From Phylloscopus collybita (lineage: Eukaryota > Chordata > Aves > Passeriformes > Phylloscopidae): a stretch of DNA of 64,000 nucleotides. Positions within the stretch are counted from its first letter, which is position 1. Each line of letters opens with the position of its first letter. The stretch is from the NCBI GenBank assembly GCA_027886175.1, contig JAJNNQ010000003.1, positions 27,321,501 to 27,385,500 on the forward strand. Direction: 5' to 3'. Below are positions 49,031-62,723 of the stretch, piece by piece. A model generated the notes under the pieces. It saw nothing but the letters and a program-made list of their open reading frames with translations, searched no databases and was not told the DNA's origin. Made by a program: the position numbers and the translations under genes.

Positions 49031-49260
49031 CGAGGTGACACCTGAGGGGGGGGGGGGGGCGAGGTGACACCTGGAGAGGCTGCGGTGACCCCTGGAGGGG
49101 TTGCGGTGACACCTGGAGGGGGGCCAAGGTGACACCTGCTCGGGCAGGGACAGGGGGCTGCGGTGACACCTGGAGGGGTTGCGGTGACACCTGGAGGGGG
49201 GCTGCGGTGACACCTGCTCGGGCAGGTACAGGGGGCTGCGGTGACACCTGCTCGGGCAGG
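49031..49260. repeat. GTGACACCTG promoter minisatellite
   Basis: Eight copies of GTGACACCTG and one mutated GTGACCCCTG are separated by GGAGGGG, GAGAGG or CTCGGGCAGG spacers, with periods of about 22-34 bp. A G14 run lies at 49046-49059. Each CACCTG is an E-box of the type bound by ZEB and Snail repressors. AGGTGACACCT at some copies is a palindrome around one base. Confidence 0.9.
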
Positions 49261-49323
49261 TGCGGGCCCCCGCCCCGCCCGGCCGCTGCCCCGGCTCATG
49301 AATATTCGGGCCTGCCCTCGCCG

Positions 49324-49330
49324 TGACGTC
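49324..49330 (+). promoter_or_regulatory. CRE-like site TGACGTC
   Basis: Seven of eight bases of the cAMP-response element (G replaces the final A) lie 150 bp upstream of the start codon in the CpG island, a usual place for functional CREB/ATF sites. Confidence 0.5.
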
Positions 49331-49473
49331 GCCGCGGTCCCGGGCGGGGGCCGGAGCCGCCCCGGCGCTGGCAGCGAGGGCGAGTGACGGCGCGGCGGCA
49401 GCAGCCTCCGCCCGCCGGCTCGCCCGCAGCGCCGCGCACACAGCCGGCCCGGCGGCCGCCACCACAGCCGGGG

Positions 49474-49565
49474 ATGCGGAGGCGCCGCTGCTGCTGCTGC
49501 TGGGGCCCGGCGGCGCTGCTGCTGCTGCCGCTGGGGCTGGGCAGCCTGCTCGCCGCCAAAGGCAG
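49474..49565 (+). CDS. First coding exon of an unidentified secreted or membrane protein
   Basis: ATG at 49474 opens 30 codons plus 2 nt. Residues 1-10 are Met, four Arg, four Cys and Trp. Residues 11-28 (GPAALLLLPLGLGSLLAA) form a strong hydrophobic core, followed by KG. This is a signal peptide or a type II signal anchor. The Arg block sets the orientation, and the Cys block could be palmitoylated. The exon would end at CAG/GTACCG (49566), leaving phase 2, that is, the first two bases of an Arg or Ser codon. Without splicing, the frame reads on through GC-rich sequence to TGA at 49639-49641. The ATG has G at -3 but C at +4. No upstream in-frame ATG is seen, although the frame is open upstream to at least 49384. 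The CpG-island setting makes a real gene likely. I do not recognise the family, and the donor is only moderately good. Confidence 0.6.
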
Positions 49566-52500
49566 GTACCGGGGCGCGGGCCGGGCGCGGCTGCCCGCGG
49601 ACGGCGGCCGAGCGCCGGAGCGGGGCGGCTCCTCGCCCTGAGCGGGGCTCGCCGGGCAGAGCCGCGCCGCTCCCCGCACGGAGGGGAGCAAAGTTTGGGC
49701 GGGGGTGTCTCGGCGGCGGTGCCCTCGGCCGGGCGGGGCGGGGCGGGGGAGCCGGGCGGGCCGGGCCGGGCCGTGCCGGGGCTGCGGCTCCGCACGGGCG
49801 GAGCGGGACAGAAGCGCCGTGCTCCCCCCGGCCGGGACGGCGCTGAGCCCGCCGTGCCGCAGGTGCCTCCCCTCCGGCCGTGCCCCTTCCGAGAGCTCCG
49901 GCGGCACAGGTGGCGGCGATTTCTCGCCTCTGCTTGTTTTCTTTTCCCTGCCATTGTTTCCGTGCAGCTTCGGAGTGGCTTTCAAGCCCCAAGTTTTAGA
50001 AACTTAGTTTTAAGAACTCCGTCTCAGTCTGTTTAATATCATTTAAAATCGTTTCGGTTGCTCTTGTTTTTGGATGGGGCTTTGGTGTTTATTTTATTTG
50101 TGAACGTGTGTGTGAGAGAGAGAAAACTTGAGCGGCTGTTTTCCCAACAAAACCCCAGCCAGCTGCTTGAGCCGTAACTTTGTGAGGAAACTGATTCTTT
50201 CCAGCGAACCTTGCTTGACTTTGTTTACATTTCCGTGTGTGAAGAGCAGAAAGCGACTGTAGGAAATGAATTGCTCCTTCTCCTGCTGACCCGACGTGCC
50301 TCGGTGTCCGGGGGGGAACGCCGCGTTCGCTGGGCAGATGAACCCACAGCGCCTAACACTCTGAGGAGGGGAGTTACTGTCCTCCTCTTTACTTGCTAGT
50401 GTAATTCAAGGTAATGATGTCCTTTATCAGGATCTTTTCTTCAGACAGGCGTGGGAGGCTTTATTTCGTGGGAGATGTCTGTGAAGCTGCCGGCAGTTCA
50501 TCAGACAGAACGGGGCCGTTCTCTCGCCGGGCTCGGCTGTGCCTTTGACCACTGGAGGGCTGCAGAGAACATTTTTGGATAACGGGAGCCACCATCTCCC
50601 AGTAGTTGGTGGTTAAAAATAGGCATTTTAAGGTTATTTATACTGATACCCAAGTGCTTTAAGTTTTTCCTTATTGCTTTATATACCTTGTTTCTTGAGA
50701 TTGGGCATTTTCAAAGACTGCAATGTAGTGTTAATAAATGAAGTAAGGTGTCGTGGCATTGTATGCAGTTAATATCTGATATGCTTTTTCTTCCTCCACC
50801 TGATTGGTAGAGGAAAGAAAAAAAAAAAAAGGATCTTTATAAATAAATAAACCTTCTTTATTTTAGCAAGACCCTCGTGCTGCTTTCTCCTTGCTCTCTG
50901 TTTGTCTGCAGTAAGCAAGTTCTAAGTTAAAAGGCATTCTGTGGGTATCTCGTGCATACAGTGGCAAAGCTTGGTGCTGTAACCATAACCTGGACTTGTG
51001 GCTTGGAGGTGCATTCTGGTGGGAGATGGAGGTAGGATGTGGTGTGTACAAAGCTCCCCGTGTGCCCTGAGCATCCTGTTGTACACAGGATCAAAGACAA
51101 CCACAGATGATGATTTCAGATCTCATCTAGCTCGCTGTGCTCTGTTGCTTCTCGTTTTAGAAACAAAACCGAGCCCCCTCCACCCCCACTCCTTTCCCCC
51201 GTGTTTGTGAGGATGGGGAGAAGGATTACGGGAACAGTTTTGGTTCTCACTTTTCACTCCGTAGAAAATAAAAATTTCTTTTGCTAAATATCTCCAGGCT
51301 GCAAAAATTGTTTACTCTCAATAGAAAGGGGGAACCTGCCCTCCCCCTGCCCCCCAGAAAAAAACCAAACCAAAACCTCTTTAAAGTTTTCCAAGGAGAA
51401 AGAAATACGAGGCAACATCCGAGTGTTTAGGAGGTGGTTAGTTACAGAACTTAATGTGTGTATTAAATATGCATATGCAATTAGTTAGCTTTGCAGCAGG
51501 TTGTTGACACTGAGATCTCTGTCATAGGGTCCAATAAAAATCACCATTTTAGATAGAAAAAATGTTTTCTTTTAAGCATTTTCAGATAGCTTTGCTCAGT
51601 AAGACAGAGAGGCACACTTTCTGGCTTATTGGAATTGCATTAATGATGTCTGGAAATTGTGTGAACTGTGTCTTGTGGTCTTCAGTTATGGAAAATAGAT
51701 TATGCTGAAGGATAAGGTTTGTTCTTCCCCCCCATCATATTCAAAATTCATAGGTCCATGTGGTCACAGGCAGGGAGCAATACAACCTGAAGCACTTCTT
51801 GTTTCTCCAAATCTCTGTATAAGGCTGACCACTTATATAATTTATAATCTTATTCTAGGATGTACTACTAAACTACTCAGTGAAGTCCTAAAAGGGCTGT
51901 CATATCCAAATTTCTTGTAAGACCCAATTAATCAACCTCTTATTTGAACTTCATCATTACTACAAACAACATTTTAGTCTTAATTTTTAAGTACAGCTGA
52001 AAGCCTCTCAATGATCTGAGTAACTAAGAATATTTGATTCCAATTAAATTAATTACTTGGGCAAATCTTGAAGTCTTAGCCATTGCAGGCGTTTCCAAAT
52101 CACTGGAACATTCAGTCCCACTTGGCAGGTCTGTGGTGTGAGTCTATCAGATCTGACTCTCAGCAGCAGAGGAGCAGCTGACCCAGGGGGACAGGGCCAG
52201 CGTCCTCTGTGTGAGAGAAACCTTTCAGCCTGCGGGGAGGAAAGGCAGGGAACAGCTCTGAGCACACACTGGACACAGCCTAGTCTGAGGTTTCCTTGTA
52301 TTTCTTCTTATAGGAAATAATTATGAAATGCTTCTCATTATCAGTGTTAAAAAAAAATAAAAGGGCCTTCTTTCCAACCTCATCCAAAATACGTGAGGAG
52401 CAATGTTTGGCACGTGCTTAGGTCAGAAGATGGGACACAAGCAACTGTGCTTTCTTTTGCTGGTGCTTCCTGTAGCTCACCAATAAACCCCAGTAAAGAC

Positions 52501-54307
52501 ACGTAAATTATTCCATCTTTCTGTTTCTTTTCATCAATAAATGGAGTTAGGAATATTTTTTTTTCCCCCAGAGTGTTTTGATTGAAAAGCAGTTCATGAA
52601 GACTGACTCTTGTGTCTCACAGGATAAAAAGATTCGTCTGATTATGAAGTCTGGGTGTCAAGATAATGAAATGATTCAGAGGTCTCAAAAGGCAGAAGTC
52701 AGTATTTGATAGCAGCTTTAGTATTCAGGTATTTCAGCATAGAAGACTGACAACTGTATTTTAAGTGTCATTATGAAATTAGAGAATGTTTGTCAGTCAG
52801 AATCACATTGTTACCAATTTTAATTGTATACCTTGGAAGGCTACCAAGAGTGGGAACTTCAGAGTTTCCAAAGCATATCTTAATTATAAGCAGTGTGTGT
52901 GCCACTTAAAGAGCACCCTCCAAGGTGTGTCTTTTGTCATCTCCCATTAAGTGGCTTGTGAGCCGTCAGAGTTTCATCTTTTTTTTTTCTCCCCTTTTAA
53001 AGTGACTGGTTTTGAACTCGGAGGGTTCTCTCTGGATCTGGACACGCCTTCTTCTCCTGCCCAAATTGCACACTGAAAAGGGACCTGAGTTTTCTTTAAT
53101 TGGTTTTTAAACACCCAGACGCTGTGCCCAGGAGGCCAGAGTTGTGCACGCTCACCTGGGGGCTTTCAGCACAAAATTCAGAATGCCTGGAATGCTTCAG
53201 TGTTTTGTTTCCTTTTATAAGCTGCAAATTTGCTCTATCAATAAGGTTAATGAGTGGAATCTAACTATTTAAAATGTGCAAGCGTCGATTTTGAAAGTGC
53301 ACTTCAGGACAGTTCACTCTAAATGTTGCTGTGTGCATTCCAGTAAAAATGGATATGATGATTGCTTATAGATGTAGAGCAAGAGAGTGAGTTACCTTGA
53401 GTTATTATGCATTATTATATGGCATCAAAATTCAAATGACTTTTTAATAAAATTAGCCTAGGGGCTCTGGATGTGTGTCTCTCACTGCATCAGTTAATTT
53501 GGTACTTGTCGTTCTCAATAACTGATATTAAAAAATAAAAAAAAACCCCAAAAAAACAGTGTTTAAGACACATTGAATCTAAGTGCCCACATCTGCTCCC
53601 CCTGCCCCTGAGATCCTGCTCTGTGTGGAAGATGGATGATTCTTAAAATCTGTCATTTAAGAAATTATTTGGGTTTGTGTGAATCACCCACGGTGCTTGG
53701 CGGTGAAGTATCCCTGATGCCGCTGGCTTTGTGCTACAGCTTGGGTGTGTACAAGATGTTCAAGCTTGGCAGAAATTAAAGGCATTGGAAAAGTGGTTCA
53801 GGTTTTTTTGGGCCCTTATGGGTCTGAGCATCCTTAAGATACAGATGGAGTGTGAGTTGACCAATAGATTATTTAAGAGCATTGGGCTAGGAAAAACAAT
53901 TTTTGCAGCTTACCTAAAGACATGTTTTGGAATAGAACAGAAGCTTATGTGCTGAATTACAATTCATTTTAATGTGGCTTCTCTCTGTATTGATTTTAAA
54001 GATGGCTCTGCATAGATTTGCAGTTTCCCAGCAGTTATTGCTGTTATTTAGATGTTTGGTCTTTGTATGAGGAATCTTGACCCTCATTAAATCAATGTGA
54101 GATTTGCTGTGTATCTTGGTAGAATCGGAGTTTCATCCTTTGTGTGTTTTCCTGTAAATGTAAACAGTTCTTTCAAAGCTTTTAATGTTGTTCTGCTAAT
54201 AGTTGCCTTTATCCAAACAGGAGAGATGTTTGATTTAATCTCTTCCACTTTATGGCCTCCTGTGGTACAACTGCTTTCATTGAGCCAATAGAAGCGTTCT
54301 TGGTGGC

Positions 54308-54395
54308 TTTTGTTTGGTTGTTTTTGTGGGTTTTTTGTTTCTTTGGTTTGTTTTGTTTAGGGTTTTTTGTTTGTTTTTTTTTTCTTCTTTTCAAA
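54308..54395. repeat. G/T-rich low-complexity tract
   Basis: Plus-strand GTTTGGTTG, GGGTTTTTTG and GTTTGTTTTTTT blocks. Confidence 0.8.
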
Positions 54396-57300
54396 GTGCT
54401 TTTTATTCAACTTAAAACGATTATGGGAAGTGTTGGCCAGGATGGGTATCCTGCAGGTTTAAGTGTGGTTATTCTTCCCTGTGCTGCCTGTCAGAAGAGC
54501 TGTGTTGAAGCAGCAGTTTGCTCCCTGTCTGTATTCAGCACCATGCTTCCGATCTGGTACTGGGTAAATACTGGGAGTGTAGTAAAGTCAAGCAGTGCTG
54601 CACTCTCCTGGGGTTTCACTTGGGCTCATTTTGTGCAGCTGGTATAAATTTTCTTCTTGCTGGTATTATGAATCAGACCAATCACTTGAAGTTGCACATC
54701 CCAAATACAGATAGCACTTGGCTGTTTTTCTAATAGCAGTGATTAAGAATGACATTGAATTTACTACTGTTTTTCTTCACATGTCTTAAGATAGTTAAAA
54801 TGAAGTGGGACACCTTTTATTTCATTTGATGAAAATTGCAATCAAAGGCAAATGTTAAGATTCTGCTTTTTGATCAGCATTCATCTATCACTCATTGCTA
54901 GCATATTAGAGTAAGTAAAGCAGGTGAGAAAAAACAGACTCTGCTCATTTTGGGACAGATTTCCTCATTCTTTCTTGTGTGGATTCTCCTCTCACTGATT
55001 GTGCACATGATTATCAGCACTGTGTATATGTTTATATATGTAATGCATGCGTCTGATCATTATCAGCTTCATGACTTTTTAGACACTTGGTTTTTTTTCC
55101 TCCTTAAACTCTGAGCTTCTGAAATCAAGCAACTAAGAAAATGCAGTCTTTTTTTCCCCTAGAAAAATAATAAACCTTACCTCAAATGTGAGGGAGAAGT
55201 GCAAAGGTCGTGCGGGTAAATCACAAAAACTTACAAAGGAAGTAAAGAGTGTTTCCCTCATAACTTGGTGGGTTGCTTTTGTCTTACACCTGGCTCTTGG
55301 AAATGCAATCCAAGTCTGACTATGGCTGAAAAGTATTACAGCCCTTGCCTATACCAGGTTGCAAATTTACAGTAATTGGGTTGAATTTCTTGGTTGTGAG
55401 AGGAGCTTGTAATATATGGGTTGGTGGAACAAATTTAAAATAATTTCTGAACTCTCTCTCACCGTTTTCTGTGTGGTAGATGATGTTGGTTTCTGAAATG
55501 TGGTTTGGAGTTTGTTTCACAAAGGCTGCTAGCCCAGGTCAGTCTGTGACAGAATGCATTGGCAGGGATATTTGAGGCATTTCTGAAGAAACTGTGCAGC
55601 AGTCGTGTTTGAAGGGTGATTTTCCCTTTTCCTTATGGGAGCTACTTTAAAAATTCCTGAGCTGCAGCTGAACAGATGGTATTTGCCATTATTGTCAGGC
55701 TTAGATCTTAAAAGTTCATTTTTTCTTCCTTAGTTAACAGAATTTTAAATTTGCGTTGAAAAAGGAAAGCTGGGAAGATGTGAAATGTCTGATTTATACT
55801 GAACTGCCTTAAAGCCAGTCTTTGATAGTGGTCTTTGAACCTGGCAAAGGTAGCCTCAGACTCTTGATTGGTGTCATAAAGGGAAAAGCACTGGCTACTG
55901 GAGCCAATTGTAGTTGGTTTCTATCTTTTTTCTTCCTCAAAAAAAGCACGAAGAGACTGCGTGTAAAATGATCAAGGTGCAGTTATTTCAGTGTTTTGCT
56001 GAAGCGAAAGGCACAAGGTGAGGCAGAGTTACTGAGATGAAATGATTTGAAGAGAAATATTTTGAGGTTTATTTGGGGAAACGAAAATAATTTCCTTTTT
56101 TTACTTCCTCTGCACTCCTCCTTTAATGGTGATCTTTGGTGTGGTGGGATCTGTGGGCCTGTTCCAAAGGCTCAAAAAATAATCGAGAGAAACAAGGCTA
56201 TTTTCAGTAGGCTTGTATTACCATTCAGCTGTCCATCTAAATTTGTAGGGATTCACAAATCAAAAAGAACTGGAGCTGCTTGTGAAGATCAGCAAAAATA
56301 TCTGAGGGAGAATATTTTTGGTGGAAACAACTTGACCTCAAAAATGTCAGTCTGTTTGTTGGATGTTTGACTTTCTAATAATAAAAATGTTGAGATATTT
56401 TGCCCAATATGTTTTCTTTTTAACAACTTTAATCTGTCTTGATTTGAGTACAGTGCCTTTATTTAGAAAGTACTTTAATTGGAGATGTCTTGAAAGAGAT
56501 AGTTCTCTTGTAAGTTCAGGGGAATATTTACTTCCCCCCCCGCCTCCATTCTGCAAAATACAAACTTGTCTTGTTTTCTAGTCTCCAAGAGTATATATTC
56601 TTTAATGTACAGTGGAATTTACTAGGGGATAAATCCTAAAATGCTGTAATGATTTCTTAACCTCTCCATTTGAACATGAAGAGCTAAATACGTGCATGGT
56701 TTGGCTTAACCTTCTTTGGAAATCCTTGAAGCTGAACAATATAAATGCCTTCTGTACAGAACGAGGTTGTGTGCTTATTTTGCACAATAGAGAGGATTTA
56801 TTTACAGCAAGATCAACAGAGGAGGAGAGGTAGTTTTGTGTTTGGATAATCAAGCTCTGAGATTTGAAGGCTTCAATGCTTTCAGCACTGCAAACCCAAC
56901 TGAGGGCCAGGAGCTCTGAGCCACAAGCCTTCTCCAAAGAGTTCAGATTGGTGGGAAAATCTTGAAATTCTGTAAACTTTTGGATGTGTGGCCTTGACTA
57001 TTTCAGGAAACAGTTCTCATTGAGACCACGAATTCTAAAAATAAGGTAGGGCCAGGGAATAAGGTCTGTTATAGAAATTTAATTATAGACCAGCTTCTGT
57101 TTCTTCGGAAGCTAATAAAACTCAATATATTTTTGCAAGACTAGCCAATATTGGCAGATTAGTGGATGTAGTGAAACCTTGAGAATAGCTGAAGGGTAAA
57201 CTGGGACATTGAAGGAAAATTAATTTTAGTCTGTGTTTAAGTTCACCACTTTCTATACTAAAATGTCTTCTATAAAATGCTGACTGTAGCATAATTGTAA

Positions 57301-60300
57301 AGGATTTTTGAGATTTTTGAGTTTATCTTTGCAAAATGTTTCCTGAGGTATCTTTTTGGCAGATCTTGTCTAACCCAGTTCTTTTAGGCTGACTGCATGT
57401 TAGAGAATTATCTTATATTCCACATAAGCAATTATTCAGATGTAATTTACGGCCTGCTGCCTTTTCACTTTTCTGCTGCAATGATTATAATCAGTGTGTT
57501 GAACAGAGGAGGAAATTGAAGGCCAAATAGGCAGGGGAGTTGAATCAGGCAGGAGCTGGAGAAGCCTGGTGTAATCTGTGGGCAGGGAGCTGATTGCAGT
57601 CTTTGCCTGGGGATAATGTGCAGATCTCTTTCTCGGCTATTGTTGCACGCACAGGAGGAGAAATTTGATGATGGGGAGGCGAGGCAAGCAAGGAAATGCA
57701 CAGTGGGAGCTCCTGGGAAAACAGCCCCAGTGGGATGCTCCTTAGGGATTATTCTGCACTGTTGTGGGCAGCACCAACAGCTGTGACAGTCCCTCCTCAC
57801 TAGGGAGGGAAGGGACAGGAGCATGTGGGACATCACCTGCTACTCCTGGTTTTTGCTCTGACTCATAAGAAATGTAGCACTGCTGAGGCTCCAGGGGCTG
57901 GGAGACTGAAGGGCTCTGGTTACAGAAAAGCAGTATTTTTCCTGGTTGGCTTGTAATGCTTCAGCTGGTTTCATGTTTGTTATTACAAGTTAAATTTCAA
58001 GGCTCAGATCTTAATGAGTAAAAATAAAATTTAGTAAGAACTCTGTAAATTGGCAGTATTTTTGTGATGCATGGCGGAATTCAGCACCCTGTGATCTCTG
58101 AGAGATCTGGAAAGCAGAAAGAAAATGAAATAGAACCTGTATCCTTTCGCATTCTTAGGCATGGAGAAATTAATGTCTTGTAAGTTAGGGCTTTGCTCCT
58201 AACTTAGTGCTTGCTCTTGCAGGGAGTTGATCTGAAATGTAGACCAACTGGTATTTAATTTCTGTAGTAATAAGAGCTGTTCCATTTGGTGTTCCCATTA
58301 TGGAGTGGAGCCAATTCCCACCAGCTTTGTATGACCCATCGGGTAGGGAACTGCATGGGTGCATGCAGCAAAACTGAGAGGGATTTCTGCCCTTCAGAGG
58401 GAAGGGGTTTTATAGCTTTCCAAACATCTGGCTCAGAACAACAGTTGCACCTGCCTTGGGAGGATGATGAGTCTCCCTGTGGTCCTTGTAAAAAATGAGC
58501 TGCTCAAATTGCACAGGTGAGCTGCAGCATCCTGTGCTCACCTTGGTGTTTTTTCTCCAGGATGTGTCTGATGGGCAGTGCCCATGATCCCACTGCAGAA
58601 GGGGAATGGAGATGTCGTTGCCAGCTTACAGACCCAGATGTGTGAGAGTGTGACCTTGAAAAGCTGCTGCACTCTTCACTGCAGTGATTGAGCTGGAGAC
58701 ACTTTGGCTGGAGGGGACTTTCCACACAGCATTTATTGGACAAAAATTGGAGGAAAAGCATTTGCCAGTTTTATGGCAGTGTTATTCTGAAGCATTTTTG
58801 TATTTCAGGGGCACATCAGCTCAACTGGAAACCGATGGCTCATTCTCCTAACTATGGGAAGGCTGGGTCAGTCCCCGTGTGCAGACCCTTGGTAATCTGC
58901 AAGTTTGCACACAGGAGTTCAGAGGGTCTGACAGAAATGTGCTGACCATGTGTGATAGCCTTTGCACAGAGTAATGCTCCGCACTGTTGTGACCTGAAGT
59001 AGAAATACAGCAGGTAGCATGTTTGAAACCCCAACAAACCATGTGGGATCAGGCTCCTCGGAGCTGGCAGAAATGACGAAGAAGATGTTCCAGTGATTTG
59101 TCTGGGGGTGTGTGTGTGATAAAGTGACTTCTGTGTGACCAAACACCTGACTGCTGCTCAGATCAACGTGTTCTGTTAACCATTGGTCTGGGCAGGAGGA
59201 AAATAAAGAGTGCTTTTGATTTTAAATTAAGTTTTCATCAGCTGCTTGACTGGGTTAACTTGATATTACTTATGAATTGCTGTGTATGCTATGTTGACCA
59301 TACAGCTGCAGATATATTATTTTCAAATGTCATGGGAAATAACATTCCCAGGGAGAATCTGCATCTTGTCTTCCCAGCTTTCATAGCAGGAATTACTCGA
59401 GGTTTGACCACTCCTCCTCTGTATTCAGACCAGGCTTCATTGTGACTAGTGCCAGTGGTTTGGGTTTTCTTTTTCTTTCTTTTTCATTCAGAGTGGAGAT
59501 AGTGATTTTGTTCTGACTGTACTAAGGCTATAAACTCCTTTTACATATGCTAATGATTCACTTTTTCTGCTGTAATTTGTGAACAACTGTCTTTTGTGAA
59601 GTATTTCAAAAGCATCTAGGTATCAACATCAAATTGAGGGAATTATTCTGGAATGTAAACCTTTGTAGAACTAGTTCATATTCCAGGGAAGTTCTCTGTG
59701 TTCTTTCCTTCCTTTGCCTTTATAATAAGGGCAAATAGATTTTAAATTTTTTTGAGTTTTTGTTAAGGGCATTAACTTTTGGATGGGATAATCTGCTGAA
59801 GTGCTTCATTTGCATAACAAATTACTAGAATGCAGTATAGATTGCTATTCATGAGCACCAACATTCACTGAATAGCTTGGAAAGCTAATTAAAAATCATA
59901 ATTGATTTTATTCCTCTTTTTCCTGTTAATGTTTCCCTTTCCTGCCAAATGGTAAAGTTGGGTTTTGTCTTCAGTTTATAAAAATAACCTGTCTTCAGCA
60001 CAGTCAAAAGTCTTTTGCAGCCTGTTCTGAATTGTTCAGGTGCAAAGTTATGGGTTAGTGGGCTGAAGTCTCCTGGGGCTTCCAGATACCCTTAACACAG
60101 CTAAGTTTAAAGACAGAGTGTTTGCATATTTCACAGCCTCTTTAGATTAGAGAGTAAGATTTTAGTTTAACAATTTTAGAGAACTAGAAAAGAACCAAAA
60201 TGTTGATTTATTAAAAAAAAATAATCTTTACTTATGTCCATATTGTAAATCCCTTTAAAAATCTGATCTTGAGCAAATTGCTGCCTGACGGAGTGATGTG

Positions 60301-62723
60301 GTTACTGCTGATGTGCTGAAAAGTGTCTCTGTTGCATCAATGTTAGCCCCAGTTTAGTTTAACTGATGTTCTGTAACCTGCAGGAGGAGATGACAGAAAT
60401 CACCCTGTTGTCCCTGTTTCTGAAGTCTTTGAGGTGAATATGGAGTGAGTCTGGGATGGTGTCCAGAAAGTCTTGCTTTGTGCTTGCAGCTCAGATTTTC
60501 CCTGTTGCAGGAAAATGCTGTTTAGCCCAGCCCAGCCTTCTGACCTCTCTTTTTCTCAAGGTGCTGACCACCTGGGCAGATTATCTGTTTAACTGCAGGT
60601 CCTTTCAGTCAGGGACATAATTCTTTAATCTTTAGTTCAGAGGAACTCAGCAGGGTTTTTGCACAGGACACGGCTGTTGCCATTCCTAACTCATGCCAGT
60701 GAATTTTTGGTTGCATCTTATGAGAAATATTGAATATCATGGAGCAGTTGGTAAGGATATTAAAACTAAATGGAATGTGTTAAAATAGCATTTGCAGGTA
60801 GAAAAAAATGTCATGAGAAGACTAAGTAGGCAGGTGATTTGCTCAACACTCTGACCCTAAGATGCACACTACTGGGCTGTTCCTCAGCATGGTGCTTCTG
60901 AGAAGATGGATTTTGAAAAGTCTCATCACCAGCATGTCCAAATGCAGCTGATAAAAGGATCTAGTTCATTGCATGTGCTTTTTGCAGTTCCTTGTGTTGT
61001 ACTCAAACTTCTCATACAAAATGTTGCACCAGCGGTTGAGGGAAATGAGTTAGTCCAAGGTTAGGCTCACTTTAGGTGTATATATTGCTGGTTAGAATTT
61101 AAATTTATTTTTCAAGTAATTTGTGGAAACATCTACCCTACAGAAGGATTTTTCATGCTGTTAGCTCTTTTAAATGCATTTGGAGCACTGATTCATGAGA
61201 ACGTTTACCATTTTAAGTTGACTTCTTGAAGAGAACTGTAATACGATGTGAGCACTTAAAGAAATTGTAAAAACTGCTTTAAAAACATCCTGTATCCTTG
61301 CTGCATGCCTTTTATTATTTATATGTTCATACCTTGCATGTTTTGAATAAATGATTGTTTGATTCCATTTCCAGAGCAATTGACTGATAAGCTTTGGGCC
61401 ACTGTTTCTGTGAATGAGAGCAGTGCATTTGTTAACTTCTTAAATATTAATTTGTAATTTTTGCAGGCAGGGTCTGTAAACAGTTTAAGCGCAGAAAATA
61501 CAAATATGTTTTATGCATTTCTTCATGACTTGGTGAAAAGACAGGCTTTTTGACTTGAGTTTTATGTCTGTCTTTTTGTTATACATTACTTGTGGTTTGT
61601 TCTGTAATCAGATGGTGTTTTGGGATTGATATGCATCAAATTCTAATCCTTTTAATTATGCTAGCTAATGTCTTTTCCTATTTTTTTCCTTCATTGAAGT
61701 CAGCAGGGTGGCTTGTGAATGAAGTTGAAAGTAAAGAGATCAAAACTGGGCTTTCAGTTGGGAATGATAACAGTGCATATTCTGCAGATGAGGATTAGTG
61801 TCCAAGGCAGTACAAAACTGTGTGCTGTGTCTTTTGCAAGGAGCTCACAAACCCGTGTTTCACCGTGAGATGACTTTGTATTTCCATTTACCACTAAATG
61901 TGGCACTGGAATGAAAGAAGGCTCTGGGCTAAGACACTGCTCATGAGGCACCACGGATTTGCTTTTTGTGCTTCCTTCGTGGCTCTGTGAGATTCTATGA
62001 CATGATTTGGATTGAAGTTTATTTTCCTTTGCTGCTTATTCTTTGTGGAAGAATGCCTTTTCAGTTTTAAATGCCGCTCTCTGTTGAGAGACAGGCCGTG
62101 TTCTGTGACAATCACCTTGTCACCTGTTCTGTGCTCCCAGGCCTGATCTCTCCCCTCTGTGCAGCTGAAGTGAGGAGCAAGGTGGAGTGCAGTGAAAGCA
62201 AGCAGTGCATGCTGTGTGAGTGCAGCCAGAACAAGGCTTTATCTGATTCCTCTTGTTCCTGGGAATGGGCAAAATCATCTCTGAATTTTGTCATGAACCA
62301 GCTGGGTGGTGGTGGTAGAGCCACCACTATCATTCACTCTCAGCTCTGCTCTTAAAACAAAACAAGTCCCTTGGTTTTGAGAAGTGTGCTGAAAATGTTT
62401 CCCTCTAAAACTCTGGAAGAAAACATCTTCCACAGCCCAAATGCCCCATCCCAAAAGGTTTAGTTAGCTTGGAGGAACTCAGGCTAGCTGGTTCTTTTCT
62501 TGATTTGTTTTCTTTCCTGTTGCTGTTTTACAATCTGTAGCTGTCCTTAATGGCACACCCTTTAATCCCTTTGAAGTGCAGTAACTCAGTTGCTGTTTTA
62601 GCAGGGTATGGAGGCTGACAGGCAATACTGGCACCCTGGGCTTCTAAGTCCCAGGCTACAGTTCTTCCCTTCCTTTTTCTCAGGGTTTTGTACTATTCCT
62701 GAGAAATAGTTTGCAACTTCTTT

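Larger units (their letters stand above)
48990..49920 (+). promoter_or_regulatory. CpG island promoter
   Basis: This is the only long CpG-dense, GC-rich block in the window. From 49261 it holds GC boxes (CCCCGCCC near 49271), a CRE at 49324-49330 and no well-placed TATA box, as in housekeeping or developmental CpG-island promoters. Transcription probably starts between about 49300 and 49460 on the plus strand, judged from the coding exon that follows. Overlapping minus-strand frames of up to 373 codons arise from high GC content. A divergent minus-strand transcript is possible but unsupported. Confidence 0.85.

Noticed and set aside
48871..50036. Long frames on both strands of the CpG island (up to 373 codons)
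   Set aside because: High GC content removes stop codons. Only the 49474 frame has an ATG, a signal-peptide core and a donor.
61592..61798. Short acidic C-terminal-like frame preceded by a pyrimidine tract
   Set aside because: There is no clear acceptor in the right phase and no recognisable protein. It is likely chance.
61986..61996. ATTCTATGA word resembling a CR1 end
   Set aside because: None of the other CR1 3'-end blocks precede it. The short match is expected by chance.
62164..62214. Candidate exon with a good acceptor (CTCTGTGCAG) and donor (GTGAGT), Cys-containing frame
   Set aside because: The phase left by exon 1 (AG + C, then TGA) gives an immediate stop, and no family is recognised.
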